This document shows positions 1 to 5,148 of a stretch of DNA of 5,573 nt, piece after piece. The stretch spans positions 1 to 5,573 of the forward strand of contig JAGGVA010000004.1 in the NCBI GenBank assembly GCA_021158195.1. Direction: 5' to 3'. How positions within the stretch are numbered: the stretch's first letter is position 1; each line of letters begins with the position of its first letter. A program made the position numbers and the translations under genes. This DNA is from a bacterium (GTDB lineage: Bacteria; Patescibacteriota; Minisyncoccia; Minisyncoccales; PEYH01). The notes beneath the pieces were generated by a model. It was given only the letters and a program-made list of their open reading frames with translations, ran no database searches and was not told the origin of the DNA.

Positions 1-67
1 AAATTCTTTTCCCATAACTCTTTTCTTTTTTGTCCGTCCGAGCTTAAAAGTTTTTCAAAATTCAGTA

Positions 68-99
68 TTCGGATTTTCTTTGAAAAATGTTCGGATTTT
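68..99. repeat. Direct repeat of TTCGGATTTT, two copies 22 bp apart
   Basis: The 10-mer TTCGGATTTT occurs at 68-77 and again at 90-99. The 22-bp start-to-start distance is about two helical turns, so both copies face the same side of the DNA, as expected for paired protein-binding sites. It lies upstream of the cutA remnant and also upstream of a possible minus-strand start codon at 13-15 that runs off the window. No function can be assigned. Confidence 0.5.
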
Positions 100-104
100 G
101 TTAA

Positions 105-225
105 GGAGGGACAGCAAAGCTTAGCGTTACTTAGCCTCACTTAGCGAGGTAGCCACGCGGAGTGTGATTTAGTCAAGTTGAGCTGGGCAGCTACACTAAT
201 ATGACTAATATGAAACTAAGCCTCC
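105..225. other. Unexplained region with 10-bp-periodic CTTAGC array and nested inverted repeats
   Basis: CTTAGC occurs at 120-125, 130-135 and 140-145, exactly one helical turn apart. GGAGG (105-109) and CTTAG (120-124) are complementary to CCTCC (221-225) and CTAAG (216-220), so the ends of the stretch could pair with a bulge of about 10 bases. Inside it, CCTC/GAGG (135-138 and 146-149) and AGCTG/CAGCT (181-185 and 188-192) form small inverted repeats. No reading frame in the stretch looks coding, and it seems richer in G+C than its flanks. It does not match a tRNA or any other RNA I recognise. It may be a structured RNA, a protein-binding array or a degenerate mobile fragment. Confidence 0.35.
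195..212. repeat. Tandem 9-bp duplication ACTAATATG x2
   Basis: ACTAATATG at 195-203 is followed immediately by an identical copy at 204-212. It sits where the start of the decayed cutA would be expected, and both copies carry an ATG. It looks like a small slippage duplication in non-functional DNA. Confidence 0.6.
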
Positions 226-226
226 C

Positions 227-429
227 TTCATTACAAATCCAACAAAAAGAGAAGCAAAGAAGACAGCCAAATATTTAACAGAGGGAAATCTAATTGCTTG
301 GGTGAATATTAAAAGATACATCTATATACTATTCCTTGCATTATCAAAATTTCTACCATCCCTGATGAAAAATACTTGCAGGAAATAAAGAAAACTAAAA
401 AATTTACATACAAGCAAGGTCAGCGATAA
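227..429 (+). pseudogene. cutA: cutA remnant with internal deletion and frameshift
   Basis: CutA is a small (about 105-110 residue) trimeric protein linked to divalent-metal tolerance. Two of its conserved ends are visible here in different frames. From 227 one frame reads FITNPTKREAKKTAKYL and continues to LIAWVNI (ending at 310), matching the first strand (ITxPxxxEA), first helix and LIAxxNI strand. From 313 another frame reads KIH then LYTIPCIIKISTIPDEKYL and ends at the stop 427-429, matching the C-terminal HxYxxPxI...YLxWI segment. The middle of the family, about 40 residues including the YWW/KT-containing strands, is missing at about 310-313. No intact start codon joins the first segment; a stop at 206-208 lies just upstream in that frame. 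Family assignment rests on motif recall, not alignment. It reads as a decayed gene and its product would not fold. Confidence 0.62.
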
Positions 430-447
430 ATCAAAAATCAACTTGTT

Positions 448-1128
448 ATGAGAATCAAAACAACCGAATTTATTATCATTAGCTTAATTTTATTTTCTTT
501 TATAATAGGCATTTATCTTTATCCTCTGATGCCGGAAAGAATGGTTTCTCATTGGAATATAAAAGGTGAGGCTGATGATTATCTATCTAAATTCTGGGGA
601 GTATTTTTAATCCCTCTAATTTCAATAGGCCTTTTTTTGCTTTATCTGATTATTCCCCAAATAGATCCTCTTAAAGAGAACATTAAAAAATTCAGAAAGT
701 ATTTTGATGGATTTTTTATTTTACTTTTTCTTTTTCTATTTTATGTTTATCTTTTGACGATTTTTTGGAATTTTGGATTAAAGTTTAATATAGGTCAAGC
801 AATGATGCCTGCTTTGGCAATACTTTTTTATTATTGTGGAGTTTTGTTAGAAAAAGCAAAAAGAAATTGGTTCATTGGTATTAAAACTCCTTGGACTTTG
901 AGTAGCGACAAAGTTTGGGATAAAACTCATCAATTGGGTGGCAGATTATTTAAAATCACTGGTCTAATTGTTTTATTGGGAGCCTTTTTCAAAGAATATA
1001 TTCTTTGGTTTGTCTTGGTGCCAATAATTATTACGGCTATTTACACCATTGCTTATTCCTATTTTGAGTATCAAAAGGTCGGAAAATCTAAAAAATTCAG
1101 GGAAATTCAAAATAAAAACAATGGATAA
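448..1128 (+). CDS. SdpI-family integral membrane protein (DUF1648 + SdpI domains)
   Basis: This 226-residue polytopic membrane protein resembles Bacillus subtilis SdpI/YhfI-type proteins; SdpI gives immunity to the SdpC toxin and relays signal to the repressor SdpR. The N-terminal DUF1648 part has a membrane span (about 8-27) followed by the hallmark PERMVSHWNIKGEADDYLSK (29-48), the P-x-HWN-x-G motif of the family. The C-terminal SdpI part has RNWFIGIKTPWTLSSDK (139-155) followed by VWDKTHQLGG, the typical R-N-x-x-G-I-x-T-P-W-T...W...H motif. Spans are predicted near 50-70, 88-110, 117-135, 167-183 and 186-207. There is no good Shine-Dalgarno site before the ATG. The next gene overlaps its end by 8 bases, indicating an operon. 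No ArsR-type sdpR or toxin gene is beside it, so an immunity role is not shown; many family members are simply uncharacterised membrane proteins. Confidence 0.88.
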   Translation: MRIKTTEFIIISLILFSFIIGIYLYPLMPERMVSHWNIKGEADDYLSKFWGVFLIPLISIGLFLLYLIIPQIDPLKENIKKFRKYFDGFFILLFLFLFYVYLLTIFWNFGLKFNIGQAMMPALAILFYYCGVLLEKAKRNWFIGIKTPWTLSSDKVWDKTHQLGGRLFKITGLIVLLGAFFKEYILWFVLVPIIITAIYTIAYSYFEYQKVGKSKKFREIQNKNNG

Positions 1129-1354
1129 AAACAAACCTACACATTATTGGCTACAGGGCTTTTTGGGATTTTTAGGATTTCTCGGCTTTGAAGCTTTCAC
1201 TTTTCACGATCCTTGGAGATTGTTTTTCTTTTGTTTCTTTGGTTATTTTTCTTGGTTTGGTTATCTCAAAAAAGAGTTAAAATATTTAGGACTTCTAGGA
1301 GCAGTAGGTTTAATTGTGGCTATTTTAGGAATTTTGGGAATAATTAAAGTATAA
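1121..1354 (+). CDS. Small FLGF-repeat membrane protein (DUF3796-like)
   Basis: The 77-residue product begins MDKNKPTHYWLQG and carries FLGFLGFLGF at about 14-23, then aromatic-rich segments (about 33-48) and a second glycine-rich span, LGLLGAVGLIVAILGILG (56-73). The FLGFLGFLGF motif near the N-terminus recalls small proteins of the DUF3796 type, often found near SdpI-like or HTH genes in Firmicutes; this assignment is from memory. A longer form starting at 1049 in the same frame is possible, but would lie deep inside the SdpI gene and add a polar lysine-rich leader. The ATG at 1121, overlapping the SdpI stop by 8 bases, gives the usual coupled arrangement and a sensible membrane protein. 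Function unknown; probably an accessory partner of the SdpI-like protein. Confidence 0.75.
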   Translation: MDKNKPTHYWLQGFLGFLGFLGFEAFTFHDPWRLFFFCFFGYFSWFGYLKKELKYLGLLGAVGLIVAILGILGIIKV

Positions 1355-1355
1355 A

Positions 1356-1675
1356 ATGAAAAATATAAAATATCTTTCTAAGTTTTTAGGACCACCCAAG
1401 GGAAAAATTTTATTATTTTTGTTTTTTCTTTTTGTTGCCCTTGCTGGATATATTCAAGTCTGGGCATTTGCTGGTAAAGATATGGGGCTACCAAAACCTC
1501 TTTTTTATGATTTATTAAATCCTTTCCTTTTTTTGGTCTTTATGGATAATGTTATTTACCTTTGGCTTTTTTAAAAGGACCTGGCTGGATTTTCTGGCCA
1601 GCTCAATTTATTTATTTTTATTTTTTAGCTTCCTTAATTGTTTTTCTCTTCAATAAGATTTTAAAAAAACAATGA
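1356..1675 (+). pseudogene. Small multi-spanning membrane protein, apparently frameshifted
   Basis: The ATG lies one base after the previous stop, so this is the third gene of the cluster. As read, the frame closes at the TAA 1572-1574 after 72 residues (MKNIKYLSKFLGPPKGK..., a membrane span at about 17-37, then ...LLNPFLFLVF and a last segment ending IYLWLF). From 1577 the -1 frame continues without a stop as GPGWIFWPAQFIYFYFLASL and ends KILKKQ at the TGA 1673-1675; this has a membrane-protein composition and a basic tail. One extra T in the run of six T (1567-1572) before AAAA would join the parts as IYLWLFLKGPGWIFW, giving about 106 residues and three or so spans. Either the gene is broken by a one-base loss, or the sequence has a homopolymer error, or slippage restores the frame. 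The family is not recognised. Confidence 0.6.
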
Positions 1676-1743
1676 AAGAGATTTCCAAACAAATTTTCAA
1701 AGGAATATTAGTCAAAATGTGTAGAGTGTCGCTTTACACATAG
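1672..1743 (+). pseudogene. Possible truncated fourth gene of the SdpI-type cluster
   Basis: An ATG at 1672-1674 overlaps the TGA of the preceding, frame-corrected gene as ATGA, the classic translational-coupling overlap. It reads MKEISKQIFKGILVK and then runs into a 7-bp inverted repeat (from 1717), ending at the TAG 1741-1743 after 23 codons. The first 15 residues look like the start of a helical or membrane protein. The rest coincides with a palindrome-rich, non-coding-looking stretch, so the gene may have lost its body by insertion or deletion. It could instead be a chance short frame or a genuine small peptide. Confidence 0.3.
1717..1741. repeat. Inverted repeat ATGTGTA-N11-TACACAT
   Basis: Seven-base arms at 1717-1723 and 1735-1741 are perfectly complementary, separated by 11 bases. 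The arrangement could be an operator half-site pair or one end of a mobile or repeat element. It marks the left edge of the non-coding stretch 1712-1870 between the membrane-protein cluster and the next large gene. Confidence 0.5.
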
Positions 1744-1801
1744 GGGTGGATACAACTATGAATTATGAGTATATTGTCATACTGCAAAAGGAAAACTAAA
1801 T

Positions 1802-1836
1802 ATATGTCTAAATTTCTCCTGCGGGAAATTTCATAT
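1802..1836. repeat. Long imperfect hairpin in the intergenic region
   Basis: AAATTTCTC (1810-1818) pairs with GGGAAATTT (1823-1831) with one G-T wobble, around the loop CTGC. After a three-base bulge (1807-1809), ATATG (1802-1806) pairs with CATAT (1832-1836), giving 14 pairs in all. No T-run follows, so it is not a typical terminator. A further GTTAGAAATTT at 1850-1860 and an AGCGCT palindrome at 1844-1849 repeat parts of the arms, so the area looks like a mosaic of palindromic units, as in REP-type elements. It lies upstream of the gene at 1913 and might also be part of its 5' leader. Confidence 0.55.
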
Positions 1837-1912
1837 GTCATAGAGCGCTGTTAGAAATTTTGCGGTTTAAAAGTTTAATAACTTTAACTTGATTACATTC
1901 TTAAATAAAAAT

Positions 1913-3403
1913 ATGATGGCAAATAAAAAATTGCTAATTATAATTCTGTGTGGGTTGGTGTTGGTTTTTGCGATTGGAGGATATTTTTTGTTTTTAAAAG
2001 GAAAGTCAACTCAAGAAATTACTTCTCAAAAACTAAAGCAGGAATATTTAAAATTCAAAAAGGAATATCTTGAAAAGAAAAACCAAGGTTATGATCTAAA
2101 AGAAGCGGCTTGGTGGATCAAAGGAGCAAGAAAAGAATATCTTGAGGGAAACTATAAAAAAGCAAAAGAATACCTTGATAAAGCATTTTTGGCTTTAGAA
2201 AAAGCAGAAAAAGTAGATTTTTCTTTGCCAGAAGTTCCAGAAAAAGGATGGAAAATTACAGAAAAGCCAAACACTTTTATTGAAAAAATTCCCACAATAA
2301 AAGATTGGGTGCCAATTGGTATTACCTACAATTTAGAAAAAAACAATCTTTTAAGATATATCCCTGGTTATCCTTGGCAACAAAGTTGTTTTATTTTTGT
2401 AGCTTTAGGAAAAAACAAAGAAGGGGATACTTTGTTTTATCAAGGAAGGTTGCCATTTGAAGGAGGGTTTGCACCAAGAATTAATATTAACGGAGAATAT
2501 TTTAGAAAAGTTCCTGTGTTTAAAGGGGGAATGTATTATTATGAGAATGGGACAGAAGGCTATCCTTATCCTACCGTTTTGGTTTATGGAACAAAGGGCT
2601 ACAAAGAGATTTTATCTTATGATGAAGAAAACCAAACCTGGTATCATGAAATTATCCCCCCAGAGGAGAATGGACTGAAAGTTAAGATTAAAGCGAAAGC
2701 TTTGGGTGCGCCTTTTTGGATGGGACCTCAAGAAGGACCTTATATTATTCATGGAGCTTACAGCGGAACAAAGGATATAGATGCTTGGGGAGGTTTTTGG
2801 GTTGTGGGAAAATTTGAAGCAAAAGTAAAACTTCCTCAAAAAGAAGAAAAAGAGTTTTCAGGTTATTTCCTTTTTGATAGGGCAACCCACATAGCTTATT
2901 ATGCCCAGCAAGAATATCAGGGAGAGTATTGCAGGGAAGCTCTTTGTCCGGCAAGGGGAGGAGTAGTTGAGTTTTCCTGTATGGGAATATTTGATGATGA
3001 TTTTGCGATTACTCTTTGCGATTCGAAAAACCCAACTCCAGTTGACTTTCCCAAATTTCAGCATCAAGGAAGAATAAATTATATTTTCAATGAAAGCTAT
3101 CCTTTTAATAATTTTGCTCTAAAAAGTTTTGGAGAGCATCTTCAACCATCAAGTTTTGAACTTAAAGGAAAATTTAAAGAAGGAAGTGTAGATTTGAAAG
3201 GAAAAGTAATTGAATATTGGCCACCAAAAGGCTGGGGGAGAGTGGAAGGAGCTTGGTGGGATCCAGAAGGAAAAAGAACCTGGGGAAGAGCATTTATTTC
3301 ATGGCAGGGAGAAATAAAATTTAAGGGAAAAACAATAAAAGTAGAAAGGGCTATTGGAATAGGAGAGTTTACGAGATTTGAAAGTTTTGGAGAAGGAAGT
3401 TAG
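1913..3403 (+). CDS. Membrane-anchored, probably extracytoplasmic protein of unknown function; possible lipocalin-like (CrtC/AttH-type) fold
   Basis: The 496-residue product has a basic N-terminus and one hydrophobic span (about 7-28), acting as a signal anchor; the cysteine at 13 does not sit in a proper lipobox. Residues about 33-100 are charged and helical (EAAWWIKGARKEYLEGNYKKAK...LEKAEK), resembling a TPR-like helical hairpin. The remaining 390 or so residues are rich in beta-prone, Trp/Tyr/Gly segments, including GPYIIHGAYSGTKDIDAWGG followed by FWVVGKFEAKVKLP, then a cluster of four cysteines (EYCREALC...FSCMG...TLCDS), and near the end GWGRVEGAWWDPEG and RAIGIGEFTRF. The blocky pattern recalls the paired lipocalin-like barrels of the CrtC/AttH group, but I cannot confirm this. 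ATG 1913 (or 1916) is preferred to the in-frame TTG at 1889 because it puts MMANKK directly before the span. A separate unit: non-coding DNA lies upstream and a terminator downstream. Confidence 0.8.
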   Translation: MMANKKLLIIILCGLVLVFAIGGYFLFLKGKSTQEITSQKLKQEYLKFKKEYLEKKNQGYDLKEAAWWIKGARKEYLEGNYKKAKEYLDKAFLALEKAEKVDFSLPEVPEKGWKITEKPNTFIEKIPTIKDWVPIGITYNLEKNNLLRYIPGYPWQQSCFIFVALGKNKEGDTLFYQGRLPFEGGFAPRININGEYFRKVPVFKGGMYYYENGTEGYPYPTVLVYGTKGYKEILSYDEENQTWYHEIIPPEENGLKVKIKAKALGAPFWMGPQEGPYIIHGAYSGTKDIDAWGGFWVVGKFEAKVKLPQKEEKEFSGYFLFDRATHIAYYAQQEYQGEYCREALCPARGGVVEFSCMGIFDDDFAITLCDSKNPTPVDFPKFQHQGRINYIFNESYPFNNFALKSFGEHLQPSSFELKGKFKEGSVDLKGKVIEYWPPKGWGRVEGAWWDPEGKRTWGRAFISWQGEIKFKGKTIKVERAIGIGEFTRFESFGEGS

Positions 3404-3464
3404 TTTTTAAGTTTCACCAAATAAGATTGTTTGCTTAATAATCAATAAATTAAACACTTTGTTT

Positions 3465-3498
3465 AAAAAGTCCCCAATTGGGACTGTTTTAATTTTTC
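3465..3498 (+). terminator. Rho-independent terminator of the 1913-3403 gene
   Basis: AGTCCC (3469-3474) pairs with GGGACT (3480-3485) around the loop CAATT, followed by GTTTTAATTTTTCTT. It lies about 65 bases after the stop and separates the gene from the tetR-type unit. Confidence 0.8.
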
Positions 3499-3520
3499 TT
3501 AAAATTTTTCTTTTTTGGGG

Positions 3521-3549
3521 TTGACAGGGATTTTTGTTTAGTATATCTT
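3521..3549 (+). promoter_or_regulatory. Sigma-70-type promoter of the TetR gene
   Basis: A perfect -35 TTGACA (3521-3526) is followed, after 17 bases, by TATCTT (3544-3549), a four-of-six -10. The expected transcription start, near 3556, falls just before the TetR operator, so a bound repressor would block initiation or early elongation. Confidence 0.65.
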
Positions 3550-3558
3550 TAAATAATA

Positions 3559-3576
3559 ACTTACCGACCGGTAAGT
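3559..3576. promoter_or_regulatory. TetR-type operator palindrome
   Basis: ACTTACCG (3559-3566) and CGGTAAGT (3569-3576) are perfect inverted 8-base arms around the two-base centre AC. The core ACCGACCGGT is the kind of site known for several TetR-family repressors (for example the TACCGACCG-type site described for Thermus PfmR). It starts 9 bases after the -10 and ends 12 bases before the TetR start codon, which strongly suggests autorepression. Confidence 0.85.
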
Positions 3577-3588
3577 AAATGAAAATTT

Positions 3589-4215
3589 ATGCAGCAATCA
3601 AGAAGGAAAATCCTAAAAACAGCATCCGAACTTTTTTCTGAGTTTGGGTTTTTAGGCGTCTCAATGGAAACCATTGCCAAGAAATTAAATATTACCAAAG
3701 CAGCCTTGTATTATCATTTCAAAAGCAAAAAAGAACTTTATTTTGAGGTTCTTGAAAAATCATTTCAAAATTTAGTTGACTCTATAGATAGAGAAATCTC
3801 AAGGGCTAATTCGCCAGAAGAGGCCTTCAAAAGAGCAATTAAAGGCTATCTTAAATTCGGGCAGAAAGAGAAAAATTTGATTAGATGTTTGGTTTTGAAA
3901 ACTCCTGACCAAGATTCGGAAATAACGAGTTATATTACCAAGTTAAGAAAAAGAATTAACCATCGCCTTCAGGCTATTCTTAAGGAAATTCTTAAAAAGT
4001 TACCGAATTCTCTTTTGTCCAAGAAAATCGATTTGAAATATACCACGTCTTTTCTTTTAGGAACAATGAATGGTTTAATACTTGAGTCAACCTCATCTAA
4101 TAAAAAACTAAATGTAGAAAAAATTGCATCTCAAATTTCACAGATTCTTATTTCAATGCTTAACATTCCAAAAGAAAAAATTAAATTGAATTTAAAAAAG
4201 AGCAAAGGCCTATAA
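3589..4215 (+). CDS. TetR/AcrR-family transcriptional regulator
   Basis: This 208-residue regulator has the usual family length and layout. Residues 1-50 form the DNA-binding domain: RRKILKTASELFSEFGFLGV then the helix-turn-helix VSMETIAKKLNITKAALYYH (24-43), with the signature YYHFKSKKELYFEVLEK. Residues about 55-195 are an all-helical ligand-binding and dimerisation domain typical of the family; the ligand cannot be predicted. The C-terminus is lysine-rich. No in-frame start is available upstream because a TGA lies at 3580-3582, and no clear Shine-Dalgarno site precedes ATG 3589. Its promoter overlaps a palindromic operator, so it probably represses itself. The only gene behind it in the same unit is a 31-residue membrane peptide; no transporter or enzyme is divergently placed. 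Targets may therefore be that peptide, or sites elsewhere bearing the same palindrome. Confidence 0.93.
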   Translation: MQQSRRKILKTASELFSEFGFLGVSMETIAKKLNITKAALYYHFKSKKELYFEVLEKSFQNLVDSIDREISRANSPEEAFKRAIKGYLKFGQKEKNLIRCLVLKTPDQDSEITSYITKLRKRINHRLQAILKEILKKLPNSLLSKKIDLKYTTSFLLGTMNGLILESTSSNKKLNVEKIASQISQILISMLNIPKEKIKLNLKKSKGL

Positions 4216-4275
4216 AGTTAAAATAAAAAAAACCAAAGGTCGAATTAAAAAAGTTAATTTATCAAAACAAAAACT

Positions 4276-4371
4276 ATGAACACAATTCTTTGGGTAATAA
4301 TAGGAGTAGTTGTGGTAGGTATTGTTGGCTATCTTGTCTGGGCCTATTCCAATAAAAAATGGCCCTTTTAG
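4276..4371 (+). CDS. 31-residue single-span membrane protein
   Basis: This short frame reads MNTILWVIIGVVVVGIVGYL then VWAYSNKKWPF. It is a near-ideal single transmembrane helix (about 4-24) with an aromatic and basic C-terminal end, so the C-terminus is likely cytoplasmic. It lies 60 bases after the TetR gene with no promoter or terminator that I can see between them, and just before the strong terminator, so it is probably cotranscribed and under the same operator. No Shine-Dalgarno site is visible. Codon use and length give only modest statistical support. It could be a regulator of a membrane complex, a stress micropeptide or a chance frame. Confidence 0.55.
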   Translation: MNTILWVIIGVVVVGIVGYLVWAYSNKKWPF

Positions 4372-4398
4372 GCAGGAAAAGATGAAAAAGGCAAGAAA

Positions 4399-4422
4399 AG
4401 GCGTCACCAAACGGTGACGCCT
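4399..4422. terminator. Strong bidirectional terminator between convergent genes
   Basis: AGGCGTCACC (4399-4408) and GGTGACGCCT (4413-4422) form a perfect 10-bp stem with the loop AAAC. ATTTTTGTTTT follows on the plus strand and TTTTCTTGCC on the minus strand, so it can stop the TetR unit and the convergent DUF502 gene. The DUF502 stop codon (4423-4421) overlaps the stem by two bases. Confidence 0.92.
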
Positions 4423-5011
4423 ATTTTTGTTTTACAATAATCCTTGAGAGGAAGTTTCTTACTCCATAAGAAGCAACGAAAGCAAAGAGCTGAGGGATAG
4501 AAATATTTTCCATGAGTTTTACATCACAAGGATCAGCGAGAGTTATATATCCTGTTCCAGGAATAGGGGTGCTGGGCAGAAAGACTTTAATCTTTGTCTT
4601 GTTTTGATTATTTTCTGTGATAGTTGTTTCTCCTCTTAAAAGACCGAGAAAGTAAAGATTAGCCATTCGAACAAGAACTGGTTTATTGTCTGCAAAAGAC
4701 TCCGGCACCTCTCCGCCTTGAGAAATCCCTAAGATTATTTTAACAAAGGGGATTTTTAGAGTTAGTCTTTTGAGGAGAGCCCACGGATGAAGGAATTTGG
4801 CAAAGTATCCAATAAGTGACAGGATTATTACCATCAGAAGAAAAGAAAGAATCTTTTGAAGAAGGGGAGAGATAGAAGGTAGCAATTTTATTATCAAAGG
4901 AGAGAAGACCGTAGAGAAACCATTAAAGATGAGGAGAAAGAAGTAGAAGAGAATTCCCAGAGGAAGAACGACAAACAACCCCTTTAAAAAATAACCCCAC
5001 AGATGCTTCAT
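4421..5011 (-). CDS. DUF502-family integral membrane protein
   Basis: The 196-residue product begins with a short basic stretch and two membrane spans (about 8-29 and 52-72), followed by a C-terminal soluble domain. Family features are the LKGLFVVLPLGILFYF opening, the LKIPFVKIILGISQ segment (85-98, like the family's RiPlVrxIY), and KVFLPSTPIPGTGYI (142-156), matching the VFxPTTPNPTSG hallmark, then DPCDVKLMENIS and a closing ASYGV. DUF502 proteins are widespread, found in many bacteria, and are of unknown biochemical function; a role in envelope homeostasis is only inferred. The start is secure: AAGGAGGT sits seven bases upstream. It has its own promoter and shares a terminator with the convergent TetR unit; the next gene on the right is divergent. 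Confidence 0.9.
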   Translation of the reverse strand: MKHLWGYFLKGLFVVLPLGILFYFFLLIFNGFSTVFSPLIIKLLPSISPLLQKILSFLLMVIILSLIGYFAKFLHPWALLKRLTLKIPFVKIILGISQGGEVPESFADNKPVLVRMANLYFLGLLRGETTITENNQNKTKIKVFLPSTPIPGTGYITLADPCDVKLMENISIPQLFAFVASYGVRNFLSRIIVKQK

Positions 5012-5018
5012 TTCACTT

Positions 5019-5026
5019 ACCTCCTT
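5019..5026 (-). promoter_or_regulatory. Perfect Shine-Dalgarno site of the DUF502 gene
   Basis: Read on the minus strand, AAGGAGGT is followed by AAGTGAA and ATG, which fixes the start at 5011. None of the plus-strand genes in the window has a comparable site. Confidence 0.9.
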
Positions 5027-5053
5027 TTTTAAGGTTCAAAGATTGCCTAACCT

Positions 5054-5081
5054 ATTCTAGGACAAGAAAATTTTTTGTCAA
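5054..5081 (-). promoter_or_regulatory. Sigma-70-type promoter of the DUF502 gene
   Basis: On the minus strand, TTGACA (5081-5076) is followed after 16 bases by TAGAAT (5059-5054), a five-of-six -10. The predicted 5' leader is about 35 bases and includes the Shine-Dalgarno site. Confidence 0.75.
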
Positions 5082-5115
5082 ATTTTAAATGCCTTTTATT
5101 TTAATGGCTAAATTA

Positions 5116-5124
5116 TGGTATAAT
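5116..5124 (+). promoter_or_regulatory. Extended -10 promoter of the HD-domain gene
   Basis: TGGTATAAT has a perfect TATAAT (5119-5124) with the TG extension, but no good -35 is found 16-18 bases upstream. The transcription start would be near 5131, leaving only about 18 bases of leader, with no Shine-Dalgarno site, before ATG 5149. Confidence 0.7.
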
Positions 5125-5148
5125 GAGATAAATTATTAACTATAAGAA

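Noticed and set aside
1..447. tRNA, CRISPR or integrase attachment site near the left edge
   Set aside because: No acceptor stem or T-loop pattern, no regularly spaced long repeats and no integrase; the short repeats are too few and too small.
1049..1120. Extended N-terminus for the 77-residue FLGF protein
   Set aside because: It would overlap the SdpI gene by about 80 bases and add a lysine-rich leader unlike the family; ATG 1121 gives the usual short overlap.
1583..1627. GCTGG/CCAGC stem followed by T-rich DNA as a terminator
   Set aside because: The sequence is part of the frame-shifted coding continuation, and the T-rich stretch is phenylalanine and tyrosine codons.
1889..1912. TTG start for the 496-residue protein
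   Set aside because: ATG 1913/1916 lies eight or nine codons downstream, directly before the basic/hydrophobic anchor, and no SD site supports the TTG.
2457..3067. Short frames on both strands inside the large gene
   Set aside because: They overlap a long, well-supported coding frame and show no domain or start signal of their own.
4210..4410. Minus-strand 66-codon frame opposite the micropeptide
   Set aside because: It reads out of the terminator stem and covers AT-rich leader sequence with no RBS or recognisable motif; the plus-strand peptide explains the bases better.
4382..4417. Tiny frame MKKARKGVTKR preceded by GGAAAAG
   Set aside because: It is 11 codons and half of it is the terminator stem.
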